A stretch of 64,000 nucleotides of DNA from Physcousia sp015060555 (GCA_015060555.1 SUYG01000019.1:1-64000), one strand, 5' to 3'. Positions 28,101 to 36,320 are shown, counted from the first letter of the stretch. Translations and numbers: made by a program. Notes: generated by a model from the sequence alone, not told the origin.

Positions 28101-28754
28101 CATGTCAGCAGCCATGCTCGGGTCATCCCAGTCACCACCTTCCTCTGCGATGCGCTGTTTGAACTCCTCGAATACACCTTTCTCCTGCAAGGGCTTTTCG
28201 AGGTTTTGGGCAAGCGTGAGGTTGAACTTATTGAATCCACGTTTCCCATTGAACTCATTCCAGAAGATATGAAGGAAGGATTTCTTCTTATCAATGGTGG
28301 TGTCGTAGCTTGTTTCGAGGTTGAAGATGCAAGTCTGGATGGTAGCCTTCTTCAGCCACGTAGCAATATCCCTCATGGAACTGTAATCACATCCCGCCAT
28401 GAGACTGTGCTTCTCGTCCATGGGGTCAATGGCCTTGATTGCATCCAGCAGTCGGCCAAGAGCATCCTCCTGTGTCTCAGGAGTGATGCAATAATCGAGA
28501 TATTTCAGGAAATGAGACTTACCAGAGCCATAGTAGCCATCAATCCATATACCTACGTGGTCGTAGGGCTTATTGTCCTTGATGGCACTTAGAATTCGGT
28601 ACAGGCCATTGATGATTTCATCTGTAAAGACGTATTCATCAATTTCCGTGCGGATGGTTTCGGGGTCATCCAACTTAGTGGCACTGACGGCAGGATTTAC
28701 AGTGCGGGTAATAGGCTTGCTGTATAATTCTTTCAGCTTCATTTTATTGCTCAT
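25107..28754 (-). CDS. brxC: BREX ATPase BrxC
   Basis: A 1215-residue P-loop protein. Walker A is GYYGSGKS at residues 73-80, and Walker B-like LILLADEVSQFI is near 280. The N-terminus (MKLKELYSKPITRTVNP after four extra residues) is typical of BrxC; an in-frame ATG at 28742 is an alternative start. The last 80 residues include a Gly/Pro-rich linker (PPTGSNPPAGGGTGPNPEEP) and a basic end. BrxC is a core ATPase of type I BREX. It overlaps the brxB stop by 11 bases, indicating translational coupling. Confidence 0.93.
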   Translation of the reverse strand: MSNKMKLKELYSKPITRTVNPAVSATKLDDPETIRTEIDEYVFTDEIINGLYRILSAIKDNKPYDHVGIWIDGYYGSGKSHFLKYLDYCITPETQEDALGRLLDAIKAIDPMDEKHSLMAGCDYSSMRDIATWLKKATIQTCIFNLETSYDTTIDKKKSFLHIFWNEFNGKRGFNKFNLTLAQNLEKPLQEKGVFEEFKQRIAEEGGDWDDPSMAADMIDNELGMVLDIACELAPTLDKESIRERIVRRDMNISIERFAAELSSFLKDKGEDYRLILLADEVSQFINKEKDRYLNLQEIITKLSEACANKVWVACTAQQDLSEVLDDCHIAEEKDKEGKIMGRFEVKVSLKGTQPEVITQKRILDKKLEVKPTLAALYNKQKAAFSLQFKLPNSYCNFDTEENFIDYYPFVPYQFKLIMQVFNSFLQLGYVAREVKGNERSIIKVIHSTAKACAEQELGKFVSFDELYNNMFEEGLQAIGHKAFKNAEDMARTYTQDPRLAVRVAKVLFMICNISQNDQLLFPANIDNITSLLVNDISTPRLSIKTEVEKIVEFLCDNNIIRREQGKDGALDTFSFYSEEEMKVAQLIQSQSVDNNTQAEQLREIFFKYLSTLKNKEQFLTRSFAVGATIKQRQFLSNSPDIVVEFTMDADYDTADQLALTNAPNRMVYYVGPQFMDNKRLYNTFYWYCQVSRYMATQPSSEENAKTRKEFEKRAGEVFSMIIEPGFKKILDTCPIISGMRVMDDIEIGNKRGAERFHLAIQKHLSGIYTKAALVDRPDMPRNTDALRKAILRPINTGDYDGLNATLTPAEHEVEIYLNKTAYDANVADVVSKFAKAPYGWDAICTLYVINELVRRHRRDYSYTNNPNVETSLVASRLVQESSKFTLRQAVAISQDIINAFTDAWKYIFGVTQVFSTNDSTQLFRLCHEPGSSQSINDRRSSYHKIEQQIGGYPFAKPIHDAIDLFDAWLTERDPKAFFEAVINSRQQAHDLFDRCKEVVQFTHDHLDTYRELLAFSKDNQYNFAFVPVSYQEHVSQFIKIEADQWPIQGLRNYIKLKRDLEAILDEVRKDLREKITIAYNEQFAYLEKVAAEQNVPLSVLPNKEKVILSKTTPENILVLKGNINTDAFYEEQIGIILEYAAKHKPQPPTGSNPPAGGGTGPNPEEPKKRVRQVSLQTKTSIPLSNEEDIDRYLKGLKDQLTKLLVDYDSVMVIK

Positions 28755-29358
28755 TGATTAGAAGGGTTGCACGATAGGTATGATTGTCTGGCAAAACGCC
28801 GAAGAGCCGGAATGAATTTTCCTCACGGTGGCCAGGATAGAATACGATGATTTTGTATCGGCTTGTGTCGTTGTAGTTCTCATAGAGCGCCAGCAACTCA
28901 TTGACACGTATGTAAGGGAACATGCTGCCAACGCCATTGACGAAAACAAAAGGCCTGCGGAAGTCATCTTTGATGTTGATATGGTCAAGGATTCGCTTGT
29001 GCAAAAATTGCAAGAACTCCTGACTATGTGCATTCCGAATCAAAGTCTCCTGTGTAGAGCTGGCCTTGGATGGGTCTGCCTCTTCCTTTTCCATCAGATA
29101 TTTCAGCATACTGGGATGTTTCAGGAATTTCTTCTGATCCAGGAACTGGCAGAACTCCTCAAAGAGGTTCAGGCAGAGCACATCCACATAGTTGATAGGA
29201 CGTATGAGGTTCGCCTTGAACTCCTGTATCTGGCGACGGATGTCATACTCCTTCTCTGCCGGATACTGATAGATGAAGAAGTTATAGAACAAGTCGCCGT
29301 TTTCAGGGTCTTGGAAACTGGGGCTGTTCAGTTTATCGTCTAATTCCTTTATCGTCAT
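28744..29358 (-). CDS. brxB: BREX protein BrxB (DUF1788)
   Basis: A 204-residue DUF1788-type protein starting at ATG 29358, which overlaps the brxA stop as ATGA. A longer ORF to 29421 would run into brxA and its first 21 residues do not resemble the family. It has the expected C-terminal IVFYPGHREENSFRLFGV region. BrxB is a small core component needed for defence in type I BREX, with no enzymatic motif. The four-base overlap with brxA and the 11-base overlap with brxC suggest stoichiometric production. Confidence 0.92.
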   Translation of the reverse strand: MTIKELDDKLNSPSFQDPENGDLFYNFFIYQYPAEKEYDIRRQIQEFKANLIRPINYVDVLCLNLFEEFCQFLDQKKFLKHPSMLKYLMEKEEADPSKASSTQETLIRNAHSQEFLQFLHKRILDHINIKDDFRRPFVFVNGVGSMFPYIRVNELLALYENYNDTSRYKIIVFYPGHREENSFRLFGVLPDNHTYRATLLINEQ

Positions 29359-29981
29359 AGTATTTCTTTCTTTATGGCTTCTATCTCGTATGGCATGAGC
29401 AAACAGGCTTCCAAGAACCATTGTTCACCGCATGAGATATAGTAGGCGAAATTTGTAGCAGAGAGAGGATGTAACTTATCCTCTATATCGAGAATACCCA
29501 CCTTGCGGAGTATGGTCAGGTATGCACTGGCGACTTTACGCTTAGTCTTGTCGCTCCACGAATCCACGAATTCATCACGGGCCGAGACCTCATTGAACTC
29601 CATTTCAATGTCATCGTATGTAACAGACTTCGATATGCTGTTCCACTTGCGCATCGTTATATTGACGTGGAAATCGAAGCAAATCTTGTATGTCTTCAAG
29701 ATGACGAAGAGCAGAGCCACAGCCTGGTCATCGTCATTCATAGCCTGGAAGTCCACCCAGAAAGATGCCGGCATGGCATCGTAGCGTCGGGCGATTTCCA
29801 TGATAAAGCGATAACGTGATGTCTCGGCATTTATCTTTAGAAGGCGGTTGTTGAGCCTTTCATCTTTGAGCAATTGTTCTCTGTTGTCTGATTGCAACAG
29901 AGGAAGCAGGGCTTTTGTTTCTTCCAGTAAGAAGCCTCCCCCTGTGATTGCAGCAGTATATGGTGATTTATATGTAGTCAT
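29355..29981 (-). CDS. brxA: BREX protein BrxA (DUF1819)
   Basis: A 208-residue DUF1819-type protein (YTAAITGGGFLLEETKALL near the start; WSDKTKRKVASAYLTILRKVG later). Known BrxA proteins are helical and bind DNA, resembling NusB. The start codon shares one base with the stop of the WYL gene (TAATG), so it is translated as part of the same message. It heads the core BREX genes in the usual A-B-C order. Confidence 0.92.
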   Translation of the reverse strand: MTTYKSPYTAAITGGGFLLEETKALLPLLQSDNREQLLKDERLNNRLLKINAETSRYRFIMEIARRYDAMPASFWVDFQAMNDDDQAVALLFVILKTYKICFDFHVNITMRKWNSISKSVTYDDIEMEFNEVSARDEFVDSWSDKTKRKVASAYLTILRKVGILDIEDKLHPLSATNFAYYISCGEQWFLEACLLMPYEIEAIKKEIL

Positions 29982-30991
29982 TATGATTCGTAATTCTTAA
30001 CTGATTGGATAATCTGATTTTGGATTTTCTCCCTGAATGGCTCGGGACTCAGCACCTTCATGTGCATCCCCTGTGCCAGTATGCGTGATTCCAGCTCAAA
30101 GTTAGGGATGACGCTGATGCTTATTTCAGCAGAACCGTCCTCGTTCTCTGCTATTATTGCCTGGCTTTTGTGCAGCGGTTTGGATTTGATATATGGCCAC
30201 TGCTTATTGTCCACCCACAGGTGAATCTCTGTCAGCTCGCTCCCTTTCGGGAAGCTTACGCCAATCACATCATCAAAGAATTTGTTGAAATCCACACCTT
30301 CGTTTTCTCGATAGGGACGGCTGACGTGTTCCATTTCAACAATTCTGTCCAATGCGAGGGTAGCTATCTCCTTCCATTCCTCGTACCATCCGAGCAAGAA
30401 CCAACGGTTATTGTATTGTTTCAGGAAGTACGGGTGAATGGTGTACTTAAACGGCTCTGGAATCTTAAAGCTCTGGTACTTGATATGAAGTACCTGTTTC
30501 TTCACAATCGCCGAATAGACATCCCGGTAGAACTTCATCCCATCCACGTATGGGTTTTCATCAAAAGCAACCACAGGCTTTTGATTGGCTGGGTTCATAA
30601 AGAACTGGGATGATAAGCGGCTGTTGATTTCTTCGAGCCATTCAAAATGCGGTACTCCTTCAAAGCGTGACAGCAGCTGCATAGTCTGATTCAGCAGCTG
30701 AAGTTCGTTTTCCTTCAGTTGCATGTGGAAAATAGATTCACCTTTCTTAGCGTAGCGGTAGAATATGTTTCGCCCCACCTTCTCAGAAACGATACGGACC
30801 CCATAATGTGTTTCCATATTATTCAGGTCAAGCCGGATGGTCGTTGTAGAGGTGACCAGTTCCATTTTTTCCTCCTCCAAGCGTCTGTTGCACGCCGCCA
30901 TGAGGTCACGGACAGAGTAGTGTCCGTGTCGGTCACTCAGGCAGCGGTCAATGATAATCTCCCGCACAGTTGCATTTTTTGTATTAGCCAT
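29981..30991 (-). CDS. WYL-domain transcriptional regulator of the BREX operon
   Basis: A 336-residue regulator from ATG 30991 (MANTKNATVREI); an in-frame ATG at 31066 would add 25 residues but the leader before 30991 is more typical. The first 90 residues form a winged helix-turn-helix, the middle WYL domain contains HPYFLKQYNNRWFLLGWY near residue 200, and a C-terminal WCX-like region follows. The family (including BrxR) represses BREX and other defence loci and responds to ligands or nucleic acid. The 27-bp palindrome at 31142 lies in its promoter, and the same palindrome occurs before the lipoprotein gene. It heads the BREX transcript. Confidence 0.88.
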   Translation of the reverse strand: MANTKNATVREIIIDRCLSDRHGHYSVRDLMAACNRRLEEEKMELVTSTTTIRLDLNNMETHYGVRIVSEKVGRNIFYRYAKKGESIFHMQLKENELQLLNQTMQLLSRFEGVPHFEWLEEINSRLSSQFFMNPANQKPVVAFDENPYVDGMKFYRDVYSAIVKKQVLHIKYQSFKIPEPFKYTIHPYFLKQYNNRWFLLGWYEEWKEIATLALDRIVEMEHVSRPYRENEGVDFNKFFDDVIGVSFPKGSELTEIHLWVDNKQWPYIKSKPLHKSQAIIAENEDGSAEISISVIPNFELESRILAQGMHMKVLSPEPFREKIQNQIIQSVKNYES

Positions 30992-31128
30992 GTTTTTATA
31001 CAGGTTTAATAGCCATTTTGCAGCTAAAAGCGGGTTAAAATTATATTTATTTTCGCAGACTACCATCTTTTTTGTCCTTTTGGAGCGGTTTTGACCCTAA
31101 TTATACACATTGTTTAACATTTCGGGGG

Positions 31129-31168
31129 CAAAAATAAGCAAAATAGGCACACTTGAATTGTGCCTATT
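31129..31168 (-). promoter_or_regulatory. promoter plus palindromic operator, copy 1 (WYL/BREX operon)
   Basis: Minus-strand -7 box TATTTTTG (complement of 31129-31136), then five bases, then a 27-bp palindrome at 31142-31168 with perfect ten-base arms AATAGGCACA / TGTGCCTATT around a seven-base centre. It takes the place of a -33 box. Followed by T-rich DNA, it could be mistaken for a terminator of the terminase operon, but the near-identical copy at 7946-7972 with the same spacing to a -7 box argues for an operator. The WYL regulator is the likely ligand. Confidence 0.8.
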
Positions 31169-31238
31169 GGTGTTTTTTACACCTTATTATATAAAAAAAG
31201 ATTTTTTATTTTTGAGGGTGTTTTAACTACAAAACACC
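31169..31238 (-). terminator. possible terminator region of the packaging operon
   Basis: Two inverted repeats lie at and just past the terminase stop: GGTGTTTT / AAAACACC (31217-31224 and 31231-31238), overlapping the stop codon, and GGTGT / ACACC (31169-31183) with a T loop. On the minus strand a T-run (TCTTTTTTT) falls between them. Together they may end leftward transcription from the head operon before the BREX promoter. Neither alone is a textbook terminator. Confidence 0.45.
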
Positions 31239-32867
31239 ACTTCCATCGACACTAAAAATATCGTGTTGCGGGAACTTCTCACACCCGATATAGAGGGTGT
31301 CAAAAGCATCCGTTCCGTCGGTGCGGTGTTCCAATAAATCCTCTTCCGTTTCAGGGTTCTTCTCGTCATTCTTGTTCTTGCGGAATCCGAGCCGCCCACG
31401 ATACACCTGTGCCGTCTGAATAGCGAGGATCAAGTCATCGTTATTCTGGCGGTTGAAGAAAGGCATGAGCCGCTGCTTACCAGCGAATGCCTGGTTGATG
31501 AGCAGGTACTTCTCATCATGCTTCATCGGATTACCGAGGTATACGTCAACGACCTCCCATCCGTGGCGTTCAAACTCTGTTACAATCACATAATGGAAGT
31601 CCTGGTCATTCACGGCATAGTTTGAGCCAAGCGCCGTAGCATCATAGTAGAACACCACCGTCTTGTTCTCATGGTATGCGTAGTAATTGCAGAACTCCGC
31701 AATCAATGCCGGAAGTTTCTGCTCGAACTTGACGAAGAACGACTTCAGTACATTCAGGCGATGTCCTTTGGGCTGACCGCAAACAATCCAATTTATATTG
31801 GCATTGTAATCCATGCCAATACAAATAGGAGCCTGCAAGTTCAAGTCCTTGTCAGCCCTGCAATCAAGAGCCGCGTCATCAAACTCATACCCTAGACTGT
31901 CTAAGTACTCGAAGTTTGAGGCGTTGTACTTGTGGCCTTCTTTCATCGACGAATAGAAGCCATCCTTGCGTATGCCTATCCGCTGACAGAGAATTGATGT
32001 CTGGAATGTCAGCGGAGTCAGGTCACGCTTCATCTGCCGGATGTAGTTCTCACCCAGCAGCTCCACATTCTCGATGCTGGAGTATTCCTTGTAATAAACA
32101 GCCACGGAGCGCATCTTATTCAGCTGCGTGTCCAGCTTGCGCAGATACCCTTTGAGGTAAGAAGGAATCACCTGTTTCTTCTTGCGTATCTCACGTATGC
32201 GCTCCTTGGTGTGCCATATCTCATAGAGGGTGGCCTTAATACCCTCGATGAGATCCTTGTCCATCTTCTCGCGGTAATGCAGGAACCAGCTGCCTTTCTG
32301 TGTCTGCGGCATATCCGAGAGAATCATCAGCGAATGGTTGAAGCTATGCTTCCCAAAAAACGACTTGATGCCGCCGTTTGCGGGTAGCGTCTCATCCTTC
32401 AGCTTCTGGTAGTCAATGAACTTTGCTTCATCGACCAGCACCCATGAGAGCGTCAGGGAGTTGGACGTACCCGGACGATCCTGGGAGATGATGATAGCGA
32501 CTGAACCATTGTAGAACGTAATGACATGCTCATAGTCACTTGGTTCAATCAATGGCCTCTTGAAAGCCTTTGGCGGTCGTTTTCCCACCACGTAGTGCAC
32601 ATCCTTCTCATACCCCCATCTGCGCCAAGCCGTGAACAAGCCCGGCAGCGTGTTTGTCAGTCCGTGCTTGAACGTCGGTACCACGATGCCGCCCGTGCTC
32701 CCTTCCATGCGCTGCATATTGCGGAGCACGAAAGGCGCGGCGATGGAGTCCGTCTTACCTGTACGTCGCCCGGCCACAATGACCGTCGTATTGGCCCCGA
32801 TGAGCTGCGTCAATCGCTGCGGGTCATTGAAGTATATCCTCTTTGCTTCCTTCTCTGTCTTTTCCAT
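31227..32867 (-). CDS. phage terminase large subunit
   Basis: A 546-residue terminase. The N-terminal ATPase has Walker A GRRTGKT at residues 33-39 and Walker B WVLVDEA at about 142-148. The C-terminal RNase H-like nuclease shows ICIGMDYNANINW and VVFYYDATALGSN, carrying the expected acidic residues. It cuts and pumps DNA into the procapsid. Length and motif order are normal, so it looks intact. Its neighbour in this direction is not the portal, as in most phages, but the BREX operon. Confidence 0.92.
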   Translation of the reverse strand: MEKTEKEAKRIYFNDPQRLTQLIGANTTVIVAGRRTGKTDSIAAPFVLRNMQRMEGSTGGIVVPTFKHGLTNTLPGLFTAWRRWGYEKDVHYVVGKRPPKAFKRPLIEPSDYEHVITFYNGSVAIIISQDRPGTSNSLTLSWVLVDEAKFIDYQKLKDETLPANGGIKSFFGKHSFNHSLMILSDMPQTQKGSWFLHYREKMDKDLIEGIKATLYEIWHTKERIREIRKKKQVIPSYLKGYLRKLDTQLNKMRSVAVYYKEYSSIENVELLGENYIRQMKRDLTPLTFQTSILCQRIGIRKDGFYSSMKEGHKYNASNFEYLDSLGYEFDDAALDCRADKDLNLQAPICIGMDYNANINWIVCGQPKGHRLNVLKSFFVKFEQKLPALIAEFCNYYAYHENKTVVFYYDATALGSNYAVNDQDFHYVIVTEFERHGWEVVDVYLGNPMKHDEKYLLINQAFAGKQRLMPFFNRQNNDDLILAIQTAQVYRGRLGFRKNKNDEKNPETEEDLLEHRTDGTDAFDTLYIGCEKFPQHDIFSVDGSGVL

Positions 32868-32870
32868 GGC

Positions 32871-33509
32871 TTACTCCGTTTCGTCTTCATCCTTGACTTC
32901 CTCATATTCCGCATACAGCTCATCCTCTTCGAGGTCAGCTTCCTCATACTCAACATCATCAATATCCGCAGACTCAGCCCGATATTTGGCCAGCAAGTCC
33001 TCCACGAACTTCTGCCTGTTGGGAATGGGCTTGATTCCCAGTACCGACGGGTCGGAAGTCGCAGTGAAGGGCTGTATGACGATGAGATGATAAGGCAGTG
33101 CCGTTTCATCCTCCACATCGACGCGGTTGTATTTGGCGTAGGAGGTAGCGGCACGTTCCATCGTCTTCGTGTCCTTGCGTTTCTTGGCCATCTGGTACGT
33201 TTCGAGAATCATCTCGTTATAACGCCACCGATGGAACTCCCGCGAGGCCGAAGTAAGCAGCGGCATCAAGGCTTTGATGACAGCCAAATCCGCGTATGCC
33301 TGTGACCGATGAGCAGCATACCCACGTGCCAGCTCCTCCTCGATAAACTGCCTGTCCTTTGCATCAGGATTCGCCAGTACCCACGAATACATGTCACGCA
33401 AACGCAGTACACGGGCAATCTGCGTTTCCGTGTACTTTTCTTGGCGCATGACTTCAGCAGTTGAAAAGAGATGCTCCTTGCACAGATCTATGGTGGATAT
33501 GTTGGCCAT
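32871..33509 (-). CDS. probable terminase small subunit
   Basis: A 212-residue protein three bases before the large terminase gene. The first 60 residues contain an HTH-like TETQIARVLRLRDMYSWVL segment; the C-terminal 35 residues are almost wholly acidic (DDVEYEEADLEEDELYAEY). Small terminases recognise packaging sites with an N-terminal HTH and form rings. The acidic tail may contact the large subunit. Position and features agree, but the 96-residue HTH protein upstream is a competing or second candidate. Confidence 0.65.
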   Translation of the reverse strand: MANISTIDLCKEHLFSTAEVMRQEKYTETQIARVLRLRDMYSWVLANPDAKDRQFIEEELARGYAAHRSQAYADLAVIKALMPLLTSASREFHRWRYNEMILETYQMAKKRKDTKTMERAATSYAKYNRVDVEDETALPYHLIVIQPFTATSDPSVLGIKPIPNRQKFVEDLLAKYRAESADIDDVEYEEADLEEDELYAEYEEVKDEDETE

Positions 33510-33518
33510 TGTGCGGTG

Positions 33519-33809
33519 TTATTCATCGTCTTCCATATCGAGCAGGTTCTTCGCTGCATTCTCCAAGGCAAGCGGAGAGCCGACCATTGCCAGCTGCATT
33601 TCTTGCATGTGCAGCTTTACCTTTGAACTGGCTTTCCCGCGAAGGTAAGCCTGTGACACAAGCGTTTGCCTGTTCTTGATGTCCTCGCGCAGTTGCTCAG
33701 CGGGAATATCAAGAATCAGTGCAATGTCAGATATAGGCAGAAAGATGGAAGCATACTTCTCTATCTCCTCCAATTCATTGGCTTTGTATTCTCTGTTCGA
33801 GCAATCCAT
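33519..33809 (-). CDS. small HTH protein, possible second terminase component
   Basis: A 96-residue protein with a helix-turn-helix-like stretch (ISDIALILDIPAEQLREDI) and an acidic end. It overlaps the end of the PLD-like gene by 35 bases and precedes the 212-residue gene by nine bases. In several Bacteroidota prophages two small HTH proteins precede the large terminase. It could be the DNA-recognition part of the small terminase or a separate regulator. Confidence 0.6.
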   Translation of the reverse strand: MDCSNREYKANELEEIEKYASIFLPISDIALILDIPAEQLREDIKNRQTLVSQAYLRGKASSKVKLHMQEMQLAMVGSPLALENAAKNLLDMEDDE

Positions 33810-34296
33810 GTAGCGGTACTGATTTGTTACGGATGATATACTGCATTTCTTTCTGAAGCGTATTGAAAATGCCAGGATCTGTTGTCACCAAAGCCGACTC
33901 TGTGCGGTTGCCTCGTGTGAGGTTCTGCGAGGTGAGGACAGTTGCCACCGCCCCGCTTTCAGCCTGAACGAGCAGCACCTTGGAGTGATTATCTGCCAAA
34001 TAGACGTGTTCCATCGTCTGGCAGATGAACGGCCACAGTCTCAAAGTCTTCTGCGTAGCCTTGAAGTCCAGAACCAAGTTGAACTGTGAAACGCGGCCAT
34101 CTTGCTCGATGAAGAACAGGCGGCGAAGGAATTCCTCGGAGATGGAGAACGAAGTCTGCCAGACCTCAGACTTCCCTACCTGTTCCAGTATCCATTCGAG
34201 CACATCAGCCACCTGCAGCTCATTGGTGAGATAGACCTGATGCGTCTTTTCAGCCAATGGTAGAAGGTATTTGGATATGTTGATGCCGCGTTTCAT
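33775..34296 (-). CDS. PLD-like (HKD-fold) domain protein
   Basis: A 173-residue protein with one phospholipase-D-like half-site: His104-Ser-Lys106, then VLTSQNLTRGNRTES at about 121-134, equivalent to the HxK and GSxN parts of the motif. The Asp of HxKxxxxD is replaced (HSKVLLVQ), so catalysis is uncertain. PLD-fold proteins of this size act as nucleases when dimeric. It lies between the Lys/Ala-rich protein and the small terminase candidates. Proteins of this type recur near packaging genes of Bacteroidota prophages. Confidence 0.65.
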   Translation of the reverse strand: MKRGINISKYLLPLAEKTHQVYLTNELQVADVLEWILEQVGKSEVWQTSFSISEEFLRRLFFIEQDGRVSQFNLVLDFKATQKTLRLWPFICQTMEHVYLADNHSKVLLVQAESGAVATVLTSQNLTRGNRTESALVTTDPGIFNTLQKEMQYIIRNKSVPLHGLLEQRIQSQ

Positions 34297-34299
34297 GTA

Positions 34300-34980
34300 T
34301 TATTCTGTATTCTTAGCGGCTGAATCCTTTGCCTCCTTCTTGGCTTTCGGCTTCGAGGCTTTCTTTTCGCCCTTGGCCGCAGTCTTAGACCCCTTGGCCG
34401 TGGACTTCTTGACCTTAGTTGTGTCAGGTACTGGAGTACCTATCACATAGTGGTCATAGATGTCCCAATTCTCATGAATCTGCTTGTCAAGCTCTATTAG
34501 TTCTTTAAGGAACGGATAGCGTTCTGAGTCCGGGCAGCTGACATTCTCCAAGGAGAGATTGCGCAGTTTCAGATGCACTTCCCGCAACCTCTGGAGCAAG
34601 GGTAGGTTCTCTACATAGCGTGCCTGAATCTCTTCCGGCAGCTGGTCGTGATCTGCCCGTTTCCCTTTACGGAATTCCTCATCCGAAGTACCCTTTTTCG
34701 GGGCATCCCGATACAGGAAATATTTCTTCTCGATGACCTTCACCTGGGCATCCATTTGTTCCACTTCCTCATGCGTACACTTGGCCAGTCTTGCAGTCAG
34801 GCGACGGCTCAATTCCGAGACAAGATAATCCATCAGTTTCTTCTTGTCAGGATAGCGCATGAGGTTGTTATAATGGATGTGATTGCCCTCTAACTGAAGC
34901 AGCAGAAGACATCCTTCCTCAGTTGTTCGGCTGTCATCATCTAGCCAAGAACGGAGCTTAGAGTTAAACATTTCATTCAT
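34300..34980 (-). CDS. phage-associated protein with Lys/Ala-rich tail
   Basis: A 226-residue, mostly helical protein. Residues 1-185 form a charged helical domain, and about 190-226 are Lys/Ala-rich (KGSKTAAKGEKKASKPKAKK), resembling a histone-tail-like DNA-binding extension. No enzymatic motif. It is four bases upstream of the PLD-like gene. A role in binding genomic DNA during packaging is possible, inferred only from the tail and the position. Confidence 0.6.
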   Translation of the reverse strand: MNEMFNSKLRSWLDDDSRTTEEGCLLLLQLEGNHIHYNNLMRYPDKKKLMDYLVSELSRRLTARLAKCTHEEVEQMDAQVKVIEKKYFLYRDAPKKGTSDEEFRKGKRADHDQLPEEIQARYVENLPLLQRLREVHLKLRNLSLENVSCPDSERYPFLKELIELDKQIHENWDIYDHYVIGTPVPDTTKVKKSTAKGSKTAAKGEKKASKPKAKKEAKDSAAKNTE

Positions 34981-35033
34981 ATCATAGATGTTTAATATCC
35001 AGTTTATAATGTAATCACATATAAATATCTACT

Positions 35034-35684
35034 TCAAAGCTTGTTGTTGATTCCGGCAAACAGCATCACGTTTTTTTTGTGGCCATCGAACACCGCCTTC
35101 ATCGACTTCATTGTTGACCCCGTTGTGACGAAATCATCAAAGATAATGATGTTGTTTTCGGGTGGCAAAAACAGTAGGTCAAACACCGCGTTTACCCGAT
35201 GTTTCGACTTGCAAACGGCCACATCTTCATAGAACGGTATGCCCATTTTCTTGCCAATTTCATCAGCAATCAGCGTGGCGAAATTGCGAGTCAGATGCCT
35301 CCGTTTGGGAGTGCAAACGATACACCAGTTTCCATTCTTCAGATGCTGTCCGATGACCTCCCCGATGAGCCTGCTCACCTCCTCAGCGAAGTGCGGTATC
35401 TCGCCATCGTCCGACTTGATTTCAGTCAGTGTCCGTCCCATGACGGACTTCTGCCATAGTGCAAAAAACCATACCCCTGCGCGGCTCACCAACCGCGTCT
35501 TCGGGTAAAAGTCACATCGCGCCTCCGTGTCCTTGTCCCAGGCTTCCCGTCTCTTTTTCCCGAAGAGATCCTTGACTGTTCTCTGTCTGGTTGACTCGGA
35601 AAAAGAACGAAGCGCACCGTCCATGTCCGGCACTTGCACCTCAGCGAGGAGGTCACTCATGTCTATGGCGGTGCGCTCATCCAA
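35034..35684 (-). CDS. phosphoribosyltransferase-fold protein in the packaging block
   Basis: A 216-residue protein whose C-terminal half has the PRPP-binding signature NIIIFDDFVTTGSTMKS near residue 180, as in ComF-like and other type I phosphoribosyltransferases. The N-terminal part has no zinc ribbon, so it is not a standard ComF. Such proteins are found near terminase genes of Bacteroidota phages; substrate and role are unknown. It may modify nucleotides or DNA precursors during packaging. Confidence 0.75.
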   Translation of the reverse strand: MDERTAIDMSDLLAEVQVPDMDGALRSFSESTRQRTVKDLFGKKRREAWDKDTEARCDFYPKTRLVSRAGVWFFALWQKSVMGRTLTEIKSDDGEIPHFAEEVSRLIGEVIGQHLKNGNWCIVCTPKRRHLTRNFATLIADEIGKKMGIPFYEDVAVCKSKHRVNAVFDLLFLPPENNIIIFDDFVTTGSTMKSMKAVFDGHKKNVMLFAGINNKL

Positions 35685-35715
35685 CGTTTCAAAGATATGA
35701 TTTCAAGAGTCTTTA

Positions 35716-36294
35716 TCAGGAACCAGTCAGAACTACCGTTCCGTCCTCGGTGGCTATCGAGCCTTGGTAGAACGGCGAGGGGCATACATCCGTGGCCTCC
35801 ACGTTGATGGTGGTGCTGGCCGTTCCCGTGGCACCCTGTCCGTTGTCCTGTGTCACCGTTGTCTTCGTCTCATAGAAACGAGACCCGACGATGCGCCAGT
35901 AGCCGGACATGTCCTGTACGAGGAACACGTTATCGGAGTTGTTGAGGTAACACGCAACGGCAGAAGCCTCGGGGCCTACTCCCGGATGGACGGCAGTGAG
36001 CTTGTTCAACTGCGTCTGCGAGGGAGCTTCCCCCTGCGGGTCAGAGGTCAGCGTGGACTTCTCCGCGAGGATGTCGATGTAATACCAATAGGTATCAGCC
36101 TTCAGCGCGAAGTTGCCCGTCACGGTGGCAAAAGAGTATCTGCCTCCGTTGTCCGTGCTGTAATTTGGCCACTGCACGATGTTCTGCTTACTCGTGTAGT
36201 AGAGCCTGCGGCGGATGCCAGGCATGACGGGCATACCTTGGCACCAACCGAGGGAGCGCTGCAATGGCGTAAAGCAAGAGTTATTGTTTGGCAT
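35716..36294 (-). CDS. virion-type protein, copy B of a tandem pair
   Basis: A 192-residue protein closely similar to the gene just upstream (36321-36923) across residues 1-180. A conserved stretch VFLVQDMSGYWRIVGS, then QGATGTASTTINVEATD, resembles an Ig-like tube or decoration protein of phages. Two copies in a row directly after the capsid gene suggest a duplicated structural subunit. It could be a head-decoration protein or a tail-tube protein; the two cannot be separated by eye. Confidence 0.6.
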   Translation of the reverse strand: MPNNNSCFTPLQRSLGWCQGMPVMPGIRRRLYYTSKQNIVQWPNYSTDNGGRYSFATVTGNFALKADTYWYYIDILAEKSTLTSDPQGEAPSQTQLNKLTAVHPGVGPEASAVACYLNNSDNVFLVQDMSGYWRIVGSRFYETKTTVTQDNGQGATGTASTTINVEATDVCPSPFYQGSIATEDGTVVLTGS

Positions 36295-36320
36295 AGTCGT
36301 ACAATTTAGAGTTTCAACGA

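Noticed and set aside
31142..31168. Reading of the palindrome only as a terminator of the terminase operon
   Set aside because: A copy 23/27 identical occurs upstream of the lipoprotein gene at the same distance from a -7 box, where no phage operon ends.
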